Source: Sphingopyxis macrogoltabida (GTDB lineage: Bacteria; Pseudomonadota; Alphaproteobacteria; Sphingomonadales; Sphingomonadaceae). From it: a stretch of 64,000 nt of DNA. The position numbers and the translations under genes are program-made. Of the stretch, positions 36,980 through 45,481 are shown in pieces. The notes beneath the pieces were generated by a model, which saw only the letters and a program-made list of their open reading frames with translations, did not search any database and had not been told where the DNA came from. Every line of letters starts with the position of its first letter. Positions within the stretch are counted from its first letter, which is position 1. Where the stretch lies: assembly GCF_001307295.1 (NCBI RefSeq), contig NZ_CP012700.1, forward strand, positions 1,181,001 to 1,245,000. The letters are read 5' to 3'.

Positions 36980-37528
36980 TTACCCCTGTGCTTCTTTAAT
37001 CTTTTTGAGATCGAACGGGCCGATGCGGGCCTCATATTCGGTCGGATAGGCCCCGGCGAAGTGCGCCTCGCGCTCGAACAGCGCGGTGCGTTCGAGCGGC
37101 GCATTCCAGTCGCGAGCGAGCGAGTGAAACAGTGCCCAGGACGCGTTATTGTCTTCGGTCACGGTGGTCGTCAGGGAGGTGACGCCCCGCTGCGCTGGCC
37201 GCACGAGCAGAGACTTGATCATCCGCTTTGCAAGGCCTTGTCCGCGTCCCTCTGACGCGACGGCGACCTGCCAGACGAAAAAGCTCGTGGGGTCGGATGG
37301 GGGACGATGTCCCGATACCCAACCGACGATCCGCTCGCCCTGCTGCGCGACCACGCAATGGTCGGCGAAATGGGTCGACTGGATGAGATTGCAGTAAGCC
37401 GAATTACGATCAAGCGGCGGGCAGCGCGAGATAAGCGCCGTTATCGCCGGTCCGTCTGTGGCGACGGGCACTCTGAACGCGAACCCGACGGGGGAAGATG
37501 GGACGCCCGCTTCTTTTTCTGAAGGCAA
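36980..37528 (-). CDS. ectA: Diaminobutyrate acetyltransferase
   Basis: A 182-residue GNAT acetyltransferase. The acetyl-CoA loop is EGRGQGLAKRMIKSL, and the EctA block TTTVTEDNNASWALFHSLAR follows; the N-terminal part contains NSAYCNLIQSTHFADHC which shapes the diaminobutyrate site. No ATG is available at the 5' end: the best start is TTG at 37528 with only a weak site (GAAGAG) upstream, which may limit translation. First gene of the ect unit, downstream of the AT-rich divergent control region. Confidence 0.93.
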   Translation of the reverse strand: MPSEKEAGVPSSPVGFAFRVPVATDGPAITALISRCPPLDRNSAYCNLIQSTHFADHCVVAQQGERIVGWVSGHRPPSDPTSFFVWQVAVASEGRGQGLAKRMIKSLLVRPAQRGVTSLTTTVTEDNNASWALFHSLARDWNAPLERTALFEREAHFAGAYPTEYEARIGPFDLKKIKEAQG

Positions 37529-37620
37529 TGACTCTTCGTCCTGTTGCCGGTCAAATATTGTTCATCTCCTGAAAGATAATTTGGGGCGAGCACATCGCGA
37601 CTCGCCGAGTGGATACGAAA

Positions 37621-37648
37621 AATATAGGGCAAACGTCGAGGCGTTCAA
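37621..37648 (-). promoter_or_regulatory. Candidate sigma-70 type promoter of the ect operon
   Basis: Minus strand TTGAAC (37648-37643), 16-nt spacer, TATATT (37626-37621), about 95 nt before the ectA start. It is the clearest such pair in the AT-rich divergent region. Confidence 0.5.
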
Positions 37649-37663
37649 CCCGTGCGACCAAAT

Positions 37664-37684
37664 ATACTTCATACACTGAAATAT
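37664..37684. promoter_or_regulatory. Candidate EctR operator (pseudopalindrome)
   Basis: Arms ATACTTCA and TGAAATAT (7 of 8 matching) flank a 5-nt centre TACAC. It lies between the ectA promoter candidate and ectR, as expected for a MarR-type repressor that controls both directions. Confidence 0.5.
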
Positions 37685-37748
37685 AATAAAATGGGTTGAT
37701 ATTGAAATACTGGGTTGTCCGGGCTCGCTGTGCGGCTAACAAATCCGG

Positions 37749-38246
37749 ATGGAATCCGAGATTGCAAATGCCACCTTGAAAGCGCTTCGGCGTATCCTGC
37801 GGGCGACCGAAGGTGGCAGCCGCAAGCTCGCCGTGGCGACCGGCCTCACGCCGTCGCAAATGCTCGTCCTGCGCGAAATCGATGCCCATGCCGAAGGCAC
37901 GCCGAGTGCTCTCGCCAAGCAGTTGCAGTTCAGCCAGGCGACGATCACGGCCATCGTCGACCGGCTCGTCGCCCTCGACCTCGCGGTTCGAACGCGCAAC
38001 GATCGCGACAAGCGTCAAATCCTCTTGAGCGCGACCGCCGAGGGACGCCGCCGCGTGGCCGAGGCGCCCGATATGCTGCAGGGAATCTTCATCGACCGCT
38101 TTGCCGCGCTTCCGCCGTGGGAGCAGGCGATGATCCTCGCCAGCACCGAACGCCTGGTGGCCTTGCTGGACGCCGGGGAAATGGACGCCGCTCCCCTGCT
38201 CGACAGTGGCGCCATTGACCGGACAGGGGGCGCCGACCTTGCCTGA
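37749..38246 (+). CDS. ectR: EctR, MarR-family regulator of ectoine genes
   Basis: A 165-residue winged-helix regulator: LTPSQMLVLREIDAHAEG is the start of the HTH domain, TPSALAKQLQFSQATITAIVDRLVAL the recognition helix region, and VRTRNDRDKRQILLSATAEG the wing. The divergent location before ectA is that of EctR in other ectoine clusters, where it represses ect genes at low salinity. The ATG at 37749 is the natural first start. The long C-terminal part after residue 145 is not conserved. Confidence 0.85.
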   Translation: MESEIANATLKALRRILRATEGGSRKLAVATGLTPSQMLVLREIDAHAEGTPSALAKQLQFSQATITAIVDRLVALDLAVRTRNDRDKRQILLSATAEGRRRVAEAPDMLQGIFIDRFAALPPWEQAMILASTERLVALLDAGEMDAAPLLDSGAIDRTGGADLA

Positions 38247-38320
38247 ACCGGTTACGGCTCGGTCATTCTTTTTTCCTGCGCACCTTTGGTGCGGCGCGGG
38301 CGCGAGCTAGGGAGCCTCGC

Positions 38321-39570
38321 ATGGCTCCAAAAACCCGATCAGCGCTCCGCGCTTTCATGGCCAGCGAAGCGGCGGGCGGCATCATCCTGATGTTTGCCGC
38401 CGCGCTTGCCATGACCGTCGCAAATTCACCTTTCGCATCGCAGTATCACGACTGGCTGCACATGCCGGTCAGTCCGGGGATCAACGACAAGCTCGGACCG
38501 ATGACGCCACACCTGTGGATCAACGACGGGTTGATGGCGATTTTCTTCCTGTTCGTTGGCCTCGAGATCAAGCGCGAGCTTGTCGATGGACGCCTCTCGA
38601 CATGGATCAGCGCCGGTTGCCCATTCTCGCGGCCGCCGCCGGCATGGCCTTTCCGGCCGTCATTTACCTGCTCATTGCTGGTGCCGACCCGGCGCTTGCA
38701 AACGGCTGGGCCATCCCGTCGGCCACCGATATCGCTTTCGCCATGGGCGTGCTGGCGCTTCTTGGCCGCCGCGCACCGACGTCGCTGAAACTCTTTCTCG
38801 TGACCGTCGCCATCGTCGACGACATGGGTGCCGTCGCGATCATTGCCGCCTTCTATACCTCGAGTCTCGCGCTCGTTCCGCTCGCGGCGGCTGCAGCTAT
38901 CGTCGCCGCGCTGTTCATCCTCAATTGCCTCGGCGTTCGGGCGATCTCCCTTTATCTTCTCGGCTTTGCCATGCTCTGGTACGCCGTCCTGCTGTCGGGC
39001 ATCCACGCGACGATTGCGGGCGTTGTCGCAGCCTTTGCGGTCCCTCTGATCGCGACGCCGGGCACTCCCGACGATGCGGACTCGCCGCTCCAAAGGCTCG
39101 AACATCTTCTCGATGCACCCGTGGCTTTCTTCATCGTTCCGCTTTTCGGGTTCGCGAACGCCGGTGTGCATCTGGCCGGGATCACATGGAACGAAATCCT
39201 TGCCCCTCTGCCGGTGGGGATCGCGGCCGGACTGTTTCTCGGGAAACAACTCGGCATCTTCGGCGCGGTCTGGGTTGCCGTAAAGACCGGGTTCGCCACG
39301 TGTCCGCGCGGCGCCACATGGCTGCAAATCTATGCCGTCTCGGTGCTGTGCGGCATCGGATTCACCATGAGTCTCTTCATTGGTGGTCTGGCATTTGCCG
39401 ATCCCTCGCTTGTCAAGGAAGCAAAGCTCGGCACATTGACGGGTTCGCTGCTGGCCGCGCTGCTCGGATATATCCTGTTGCGCCGTGCACCACCCGCGTC
39501 CGGGCCGCTGCGCGAAGAAGCCGTGCTGAATGAGGAGATCGAGCAGAACGGCGACGTTGCGCGCTGCTGA
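38321..39570 (+). pseudogene. nhaA: Na+/H+ antiporter NhaA interrupted by a frameshift
   Basis: The first 95 codons encode the start of NhaA (AGGIILMFAAALAMTVANSP, then WINDGLMAIFFLFVGLEIKRE) in one frame up to LVDGRLSTW; the rest, from DQRRLPILAAAAGMAFP to the end, is in the next frame. Adding one base in the GG run near 38604 would restore a protein of about 416 residues. Functional motifs are kept after the break: PSATDIAFAMG and the VAIVDDMGAVAI pair of aspartates that bind sodium. The gene is either newly inactivated or hit by an indel error. Its position next to ectR fits a salt stress island. Confidence 0.88.
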
Positions 39571-39675
39571 CCCACATAGTTGCACCCGCTCTCTGGTCGT
39601 TGACCTGCTCCCTGACCTATGTCCGCCCGCGATCATGACGTTGTTGCCTATCACCGCGCGGCGGTCCTCAAGCGC

Positions 39676-39843
39676 TCATAGTGGAAGGAGCAGGATAGCG
39701 CCTACCGCAAGGCCTGACAGGCCAATAGCGAGAACCGCAAGCCGTGCCCGCCGCGTCGGGATCATGTTGTAGAGCGAAAAACCCATTCCCCCCACCATCA
39801 TGGCAAGGAAAGCGCAAAGCGCGAAAAGCTTCAAGGGTGGCAT
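39676..39843 (-). CDS. Small two-helix membrane protein (55 aa)
   Basis: PPLKLFALCAFLAMMVGGMG and RRARLAVLAIGLSGLAVGA form two hydrophobic segments joined by SLYNMIPT. I do not recognise a family. The ribosome site is weak, and the gene lies between the convergent nhaA and the divergent DUF389 gene. Consistent hydrophobic pattern supports coding, but expression is unproven. Confidence 0.5.
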   Translation of the reverse strand: MPPLKLFALCAFLAMMVGGMGFSLYNMIPTRRARLAVLAIGLSGLAVGAILLLPL

Positions 39844-40018
39844 TGCGGCATGTATGGGCGGTCCTTTCGGAGCGGCTCTTTCGCTCCTGCAAGTCACGAT
39901 TTCGCCGGATTCCGGCCAAGCTTCCGGCCGCTCGGCGACCCGCGCGACGCGCTGGCGCCAAACCAGTCTAGGTCGTCTTGCCTTGCGTTCTAAGCCTCGC
40001 TGCGACAGGCACAAACGA

Positions 40019-41515
40019 ATGAAGGCATGGAGAAGCTTCTTTTCGTCGCGGCGCACCGGCTTGCTGGAGCGGTGGTGGCTGCGCGAGGTCGTCGGCACCG
40101 TCGATTATGCCGATGTCGTCGATCGCGTCCGCGACGAAGGTGGCTGGAATGGCCATTACGTCTTCATGACGCTGATGTCGGGCGGCATCGCCATACTCGG
40201 CCTTCTGCTGTCTTCGCCTGCCGTTGTGATCGGCGCGATGCTCATATCGCCGCTGATGGGGCCGATCGTCGCGCTCGGTTTCGGGCTCGCGACCTTCGAT
40301 TCCGAGGAGGTTTATCGCTCGCTCGTCGCCCTCGGGCTCGGCATCATTCTGGCTGTCGGCTTCAGCGCGATCATCGTCGTGCTCTCGCCGCTCCAGACGG
40401 TGACCGCCGAAATTGCGGCGCGCACCCGCCCCAACTTCTTCGATCTTCTCGTCGCCCTCTTTTCGGGCCTTGCGGGTGCATATGCGATGGTGCGCGGCCG
40501 CCACGGCGCGATCGTCGGCGTGGCGATCGCCACCGCCCTCATGCCGCCGCTCGCGACAATCGGCTTCGGACTTGCGACGGGAAATGGCACCGTATTCGCC
40601 GGGGCCGGTCTGCTGTTTCTGACCAACCTGATGGTGATCGCGCTGGCCGCGGCCATCATGGCGCGGCTTTATGGCTTCGGCCATACGCTGTCGCCCCAGC
40701 AGACGCGACTTCAGGCGACCCTGATCATGATCGTCTTTCTGGCGCTCGGCGTTCCGCTCGGCCTCGCGTTGAAGCAAATCGCGTGGGAAGCCGTGACGTC
40801 GCGTCAGACCGGCGAAATTGTTGCCGGACAGTTCGGCCGTGATGCGCGGATCAGCGATCTCCAGATCGATTATGAGGCACGGCCACTCGCCATCACCACG
40901 ACCGTGCTCACCCCGGCCCTGGTCAAAGACGCCGAGCGGTCCGCGGCCGCGGCGCTGACACTGTCGCTCGGTCAGCCCGTGCGGCTCGAAATCGATCAGC
41001 TACGTGTCGGCAGCGGCGACGCCGAGACCAATCAGGTCGCGGCCGCACGCGGTCCCGCGCGCGGACTTGCAGGTGAGCGGGTGGCCGACAAGCTGGCGCT
41101 CGTTTCCGGGGTCGACAGGGAAAAAGTCCTGGTCGATGCCGAGCGGCGCCGCGCGCTGGTCCGGGCGGCCAGGATCGGTACGGCCGATCTTGCGACCTAT
41201 CGCGAACTCGAAGCGCGTGTCGCGCACACCGAGCCGAACTGGACCGTCGAGCTTGTGCCGCCGGTTCTCGACTTACCGGCGGTGACGTTCGACAAGGATG
41301 AACTGGACGCCACTGGCCGTGAGGCCGTGGGGACGGCAGCATGGGCCGCGCGGCGGCGCGATCTGGCCCTCGATATCGTGGGCGGCAATCCGGCCCGGCG
41401 CGCGAAAGTCGCCGCCGCGCTCGGCTTGCCCGAAGAATCGGTACGGATGGCGGCAGGCGGTGCCAGGCTCGAACTGTGGTGGGTCATGACCCCGGTCGAA
41501 CGCGCGCGGCCATGA
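40019..41515 (+). CDS. DUF389 / TIGR00341 family membrane protein
   Basis: A 498-residue protein. The DUF389 domain (about 45-190) has GGIAILGLLLSSPAVVIGAM, then LISPLMGPIVALGFGLA, and GAIVGVAIATALMPPLATIGFG in the middle; about seven helices precede a soluble C-terminal half (270-498) of unknown fold rich in R/A/E. Family members are poorly studied; a link to ion transport or stress has been suggested. The ATG at 40019 follows a region with no clear site; the next gene overlaps by ATGA at its end. Confidence 0.8.
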   Translation: MKAWRSFFSSRRTGLLERWWLREVVGTVDYADVVDRVRDEGGWNGHYVFMTLMSGGIAILGLLLSSPAVVIGAMLISPLMGPIVALGFGLATFDSEEVYRSLVALGLGIILAVGFSAIIVVLSPLQTVTAEIAARTRPNFFDLLVALFSGLAGAYAMVRGRHGAIVGVAIATALMPPLATIGFGLATGNGTVFAGAGLLFLTNLMVIALAAAIMARLYGFGHTLSPQQTRLQATLIMIVFLALGVPLGLALKQIAWEAVTSRQTGEIVAGQFGRDARISDLQIDYEARPLAITTTVLTPALVKDAERSAAAALTLSLGQPVRLEIDQLRVGSGDAETNQVAAARGPARGLAGERVADKLALVSGVDREKVLVDAERRRALVRAARIGTADLATYRELEARVAHTEPNWTVELVPPVLDLPAVTFDKDELDATGREAVGTAAWAARRRDLALDIVGGNPARRAKVAAALGLPEESVRMAAGGARLELWWVMTPVERARP

Positions 41516-42189
41516 TCGAATATCGCCCCGCGTTGGGTCTTGGCGAGACCGACCTCGCATGGCTTCAGGCGCGGCACCATTTCTGTTTCGCCGGCTACCA
41601 GGATGTCGAGCGCCTCGAATGGGGGCGCACGCGCTATCTCAATCACGATGTTCTTGCCGGTGGCGCCGAGCTGCAACCCAGTTTCCATTTCGCAGTTGAA
41701 ATGCTTGTGATCGTCGATGAGGGCGAAATCCGCATCACGCGCCCTTCGGACCGTGACATGGTGATCGGGCGAAACCGGTTCGCCTATGTCGCCGCGGGCA
41801 CTGGCGCGGAGTTCGGTATCGCCAATCGATCGCCGAAGCCCGCTTCCTTTACAACGGTCGGGCTGTCGAGCTTCGCTGATGAGCCCGCCGCCTTTCGCGA
41901 ATCTCTTGCCTTGCCGGCCGTACCCGACTGGCTGGCCAGCGGCGAGAACGACGATGTTGCCCCCGTTCGCCTTCGGACATTGGCGCGGGTGAGATGGCTG
42001 GATGTGGCGGCGGGGCAGGCAATCGATGTTCGTCTCGCAAGCGAGTTCGTTTATCTCGTCGTCATGGCTGGCAAGGTCGTGATCGGGCGCCATCGCATGA
42101 CACGCCACGAAGGTCTGGCAATACAGAACGAAGCCAGCCTGGCGGTTGCAGCGGAGACACCAGCGAGCCTGATGCTGATCGAAGGCTAG
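41512..42189 (+). CDS. Pirin-like bicupin protein
   Basis: A 225-residue double cupin resembling bacterial pirins and YhaK: N-terminal WLQARHHFCFAGYQD and WGRTRYLNHDVLAGGAELQPS, where family members use His residues to bind metal; here the usual HxHxD pattern is replaced (ELQPSFHFAVEMLVIVDEGE), so metal binding may be altered. The C-terminal half (VRWLDVAAGQAIDV) is the second barrel. The start overlaps the DUF389 stop (ATGA 41512-41515), so the two are made together. Function unknown. Confidence 0.7.
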   Translation: MIEYRPALGLGETDLAWLQARHHFCFAGYQDVERLEWGRTRYLNHDVLAGGAELQPSFHFAVEMLVIVDEGEIRITRPSDRDMVIGRNRFAYVAAGTGAEFGIANRSPKPASFTTVGLSSFADEPAAFRESLALPAVPDWLASGENDDVAPVRLRTLARVRWLDVAAGQAIDVRLASEFVYLVVMAGKVVIGRHRMTRHEGLAIQNEASLAVAAETPASLMLIEG

Positions 42190-42244
42190 GAGACCCGTGC
42201 TTCCGCCGGCAGCTTTGGCTGAGGCCCGCGAAAAGGATTTGGCT

Positions 42245-42433
42245 TTACTCCGGCGCAGGCTGGTCGCGGAACGCAGACTTGGGTGCAGGATTGCGCAAAT
42301 AGGCGGACGTCACCTCGGGAAGCTCCACCCCGCTATGCATATCTTCGGTCCATGCGGCTTGCTCCGGCATCGGAAATTCGGGGTCGGCAATTGCGCCGAC
42401 AGCCAGGCCGACAAAATGAGGCATGCGCTCGGT
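42245..42433 (-). pseudogene. C-terminal fragment of a second GFA-family gene
   Basis: Minus strand codons after a TAA at 42434-42436 read TERMPHFVGLAVGAIADPEF, then PMPEQAAWTEDMHSGVELPE and a short tail to TAA at 42245. This matches the last third of GFA proteins (compare the pseudogene at 28400-28700) but the zinc sites and N-terminal two thirds are absent. The gene was cut before its ERMPH motif and is not functional. Confidence 0.7.
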
Positions 42434-42529
42434 TTAACGACACAACTCTGCCCCGTGACAGTTACGTCGGCTTTCGTTGTAATTCACCGGAAAGCTGCCT
42501 GACCGTTATCGACCAGCACGCGCCGAGAT

Positions 42530-43441
42530 CTACGATTTTGTTCCAGTTGACGCCAGCTCGCGAGCGACCGAAAGGAATGCGGCCAGCCCGGCGGACGGAT
42601 GCCTCCGGCCTGGATAATAAAGACAGAGGCCGGGAAAGGGCGGGGTCCAGTCTTCAAGCAGGCGGACAAGCGTTCCTGCTTCGATATCGGCGATGACATC
42701 CTGTTCGAAATAAAAACCAATCCCGCGTCCCGCGATTACAGCGGCGCGCGACAGGTTGAACTCATCGAACGTCATCGGGCCGCTCACCTCGATCTGCGCG
42801 AGGTCGCCGCCCTTCTCGAAATGCCAACGGTAGAGCGCGCCATCGGGTAGGCGGACGCGAATGCAGTCGTGGGAAAGGAGATCGGTCGGTACCAGCGGTC
42901 CCGACCGTGTCTTAAGATAGGCTGGCGAGACGACCGCCGCGAAGCGCTGCGCTTCCCCGAGCGACAGGGCGATCATGTCGGTCGGAACGAGCGAGGCGAC
43001 GCGAACGCCGAGATCGAAACCTTCGGCGACGATGTCGCGCAGCTGGCCCTCGGTTACGACGTCGACATGCATGTCGGGATAGCGGCGCGAATATTCCAGG
43101 AGCAAATGGGTGAAAGCGGGCGAGCGTACCGCGAAGGGCGGCGCATTGATCCGCAGCGTGCCTGTCGGCGTCGCGCGGCGTTCGCGGACGATCTCGATAG
43201 TTTCGCGAACATCCTGAAGCGAGGGACCAAGGCGATCGACGAAGACCCGTCCCGCGTCGGTCAGCGCGACGCTCCGCGTCGTCCGGTTAAACAGGCGCAC
43301 ACCGAGTTCGACTTCGATCCGCGCAATCATATGGCTGAGTGCGGTGGTCGACATGCCGAGATCAATGGCCGCCTGCCGGAAGGATGTGCGCCGCGCAACG
43401 GCCAGAACGGCATCGAAGTCCCTAAGCGCCAGTCGCGACAT
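42530..43441 (-). CDS. LysR-family transcriptional regulator
   Basis: A 303-residue LTTR. The N-terminal winged helix ([20 protein letters not shown], then [36 protein letters not shown]) is typical, followed by a substrate-binding domain. The C-terminal motif [36 protein letters not shown] is of the CrgA/AaeR-type group that often controls a divergent short-chain dehydrogenase. It is divergent from the NTF2-SDR pair, with a palindrome at 43483-43492 between them. Confidence 0.92.
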   Translation of the reverse strand: MSRLALRDFDAVLAVARRTSFRQAAIDLGMSTTALSHMIARIEVELGVRLFNRTTRSVALTDAGRVFVDRLGPSLQDVRETIEIVRERRATPTGTLRINAPPFAVRSPAFTHLLLEYSRRYPDMHVDVVTEGQLRDIVAEGFDLGVRVASLVPTDMIALSLGEAQRFAAVVSPAYLKTRSGPLVPTDLLSHDCIRVRLPDGALYRWHFEKGGDLAQIEVSGPMTFDEFNLSRAAVIAGRGIGFYFEQDVIADIEAGTLVRLLEDWTPPFPGLCLYYPGRRHPSAGLAAFLSVARELASTGTKS

Positions 43442-43482
43442 TATCCCGAATCCTTCACTGGCTCATGCCAGATTGGCCTACT

Positions 43483-43492
43483 TATCCGGATA
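43483..43492. promoter_or_regulatory. Palindrome TATCCGGATA in LysR-NTF2 divergent region
   Basis: A perfect 10-bp palindrome lies 41 nt before the LysR start and 48 nt before the NTF2 start. It is a candidate regulator site or part of the plus-strand promoter. Site-level evidence only. Confidence 0.35.
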
Positions 43493-43539
43493 GTGTGCTG
43501 GTCTTAAAACGGGGGCAAGTCAAATGAAGGAGACTTGTC

Positions 43540-43917
43540 ATGCAGACCAAGAGCAAATCCGACACCAATAATCCCGGCGCAGAAGCGCTTGTCGCAGCCT
43601 TGCCCAAACCGATCGCTGACTTTGTCGAGGCCAACGCGCGGCTGGATGTCGACGGAATGCTGAAGCCGTTTGCCGCCGATGCGCTTATTGTGGACAATGG
43701 CCATCGCCACGCGGGCCACCCCGAAATCAGGACGCTGTTCGAAGACGAGGTCGTCGCCGTGAAGGCCATCTTCACGCCGGACAGCGTGCGCCACGAGAAG
43801 GGCAGGATCGTCGTAGAAGGCCCGGCCCATGGCGACTTCAAGGGCAGCCCGATCCGCTTCACCTATGCCTTCACGCTCGAGAATGACCTGATCAAGACGC
43901 TGGAGATCACCCTATGA
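43540..43917 (+). CDS. NTF2-like (SnoaL-type) protein
   Basis: A 125-residue cone-fold protein: ADFVEANARLDVDGMLKPFAADALIVDNGHRHAG and FKGSPIRFTYAFTLENDLIKTLEI are NTF2/SnoaL-like halves. It has no catalytic residues that I can assign. The stop overlaps the SDR start (ATGA 43914-43917), and the pair is divergent from LysR. NTF2-like proteins next to SDRs in LysR loci are common but their task is unknown. Confidence 0.8.
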   Translation: MQTKSKSDTNNPGAEALVAALPKPIADFVEANARLDVDGMLKPFAADALIVDNGHRHAGHPEIRTLFEDEVVAVKAIFTPDSVRHEKGRIVVEGPAHGDFKGSPIRFTYAFTLENDLIKTLEITL

Positions 43918-44702
43918 GCATTAACGTTGATCCGACCGAGTTCGCGGGCAAGCGCGTTATCGTCAGCGGCGGCACCAAGGGTTTGGGCCGCGCCACCGTC
44001 GAGCGTTTGCTTGCCGGCGGCGCCCGGGTGATGACCGCCGCCCGCGGAAACCCCGACCCCATTGCCGGCGTCGAGTTCGTCCGGGCCGACCTGACGACAG
44101 CGGCGGGCGGGGAAAGCCTCGCTGCCGCGGCGCTCGCGCAAATGGGCGGCGTCGACATCGTCGCCCATGTGATCGGCGGTTCATCCTCACCGGGCGGGGG
44201 CTTCGCCGCCCTGACCGACGATCACTGGCTCGGAGAGCTGAACCTCAACCTTTTGGCCACGGTTCGCCTTGATCGACTTCTGATTCCGCAGATGGTCGAA
44301 CGCGGCGCCGGCACGGTGGTGCATGTCACCTCGATCCAGTCGGTGCTGCCGCTTCCGGAATCGACGACCGCCTACGCCGCCGCCAAGGCTGCGCTCAGGA
44401 CCTACAGCAAGTCGGTGTCCAAGGAGCTCGGGTCGAAGGGGGTGCGGGTCAATATCGTCTCCCCCGGCTGGATTATGACCGAAGCGTCCGAGGAACTGCT
44501 GAAGCGGCTGCAGGCCGCCAATGGCGGTACGATCGAAGACGCGCGGCAGGTCGTCCTTGAAGGCCTTGGCGGAATCCCGATCGGGCGTCCGGCCGATCCG
44601 CATGAGGTTGCGGATCTCATCGCCTATCTGGCTTCGGATCGCGCTGCCGCCATCCACGGCGCCGAGTTCGTCATCGACGGCGGCACCGTTCCGACCGTCT
44701 GA
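43914..44702 (+). CDS. Short-chain dehydrogenase/reductase
   Basis: A 262-residue classical SDR. IVSGGTKGLGRATVERLL is the nucleotide motif, STTAYAAAKAAL the catalytic Tyr-Lys motif, TSIQSVLPL holds the catalytic Ser. The C-terminal VIDGGTVPTV is the usual SDR end. A Arg in TAARGNPD after strand 2 favours NADP(H). It is co-translated with the NTF2-like gene and probably under the divergent LysR. Confidence 0.92.
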   Translation: MSINVDPTEFAGKRVIVSGGTKGLGRATVERLLAGGARVMTAARGNPDPIAGVEFVRADLTTAAGGESLAAAALAQMGGVDIVAHVIGGSSSPGGGFAALTDDHWLGELNLNLLATVRLDRLLIPQMVERGAGTVVHVTSIQSVLPLPESTTAYAAAKAALRTYSKSVSKELGSKGVRVNIVSPGWIMTEASEELLKRLQAANGGTIEDARQVVLEGLGGIPIGRPADPHEVADLIAYLASDRAAAIHGAEFVIDGGTVPTV

Positions 44703-44885
44703 GGTCATTGCCCCGACGCTCGCACCTCGCGGCGGACGCCGGCAGCCGGCAGGGACGCGTCCGATGGCTTTGAGGGGCAGGGACGTCGTCTCGCCGCGTC
44801 CATTGCACGCCCGATCAGCATCGCATTTGGCGTGCTGTCATGCAGTGCGGCACGGGAAGGCACTCTGGTTCCAGAGGAGTCTTTC

Positions 44886-45434
44886 ATGCCCAGATCATTC
44901 ACCCCGACGGCGGCGCTGTGCCTTGCGAGCGCCCTAGTGCTCGCTGCGCCCGCCGCGCACGCGCAGGATGCCGCGCCTGCTGTTTCGCTGGTTGTCGGGA
45001 CCAGGGTCTATGACCAGAATGGCGAACAGGTCGGCGAGATCGCGAAAGTGTCCGGAGACAGGGTTGCGGTGTCCATCGATGGCAACGGGCTCGTCGTGCC
45101 GAAGAATGCCTTCGTGAAGAGCGCCAAGGGCCCGGCGCTGAAAGCCCCGAAGGCGAAGATTGTCGCGGTCCTGAGGCAGGCCGAGGCCGATGCAGCGGCG
45201 GTCGATGGAGCATTGAAACCTGGCGCCGAGGTGCGGAGCGCCGACGGTGCCACGGTGCTCGGCAAGGTCATGGCGATGGCGCCTCAGGGCGCAATACTGA
45301 CCACCAGCGAGGGCAATATCACCATGCCGCGGGCGGCATTTTTTCTGTCAGCGCGAGGGCTGGCGATGAAGGTCGATGAAAAACAGTTCCTCGCCGGTGT
45401 CAGGGCGGCGCGGGCGCAAAAGAAGGGCGGTTAG
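44886..45434 (+). CDS. Secreted protein with two PRC-like repeats
   Basis: A 182-residue periplasmic protein: signal peptide (PRSFTPTAALCLASALVLAA, then PAAHAQDA) and two related segments, GTRVYDQNGEQVGEIAKVSGDRVAVSID at 40-67 and GAEVRSADGATVLGKVMAMA at 113-132, each of a beta-rich PRC or quality-control type. GAGGAG lies 6 nt before the ATG. Sphingomonads carry several such proteins; no function is known. Single-gene unit followed by a VOC gene after 47 nt. Confidence 0.75.
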   Translation: MPRSFTPTAALCLASALVLAAPAAHAQDAAPAVSLVVGTRVYDQNGEQVGEIAKVSGDRVAVSIDGNGLVVPKNAFVKSAKGPALKAPKAKIVAVLRQAEADAAAVDGALKPGAEVRSADGATVLGKVMAMAPQGAILTTSEGNITMPRAAFFLSARGLAMKVDEKQFLAGVRAARAQKKGG

Positions 45435-45481
45435 GGGCAGGGACGCCCTGACAACAAGCGCGACATCAGGAGACTGGCATC

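Noticed and set aside
37555..37575. Four-codon mini-ORF (ATG to TGA) after AGGAG upstream of ectA
   Set aside because: The Shine-Dalgarno touches the ATG and the frame has only four codons; no evidence of a leader peptide function.
38279..38293. CGCACC/GGTGCG hairpin before nhaA as a terminator of ectR
   Set aside because: The T run lies before the hairpin, not after, and no T tract follows on either strand.
42197..42502. Plus-strand frame of 101 residues after the pirin-like gene
   Set aside because: It is antisense to the GFA remnant and has no start site or family similarity.
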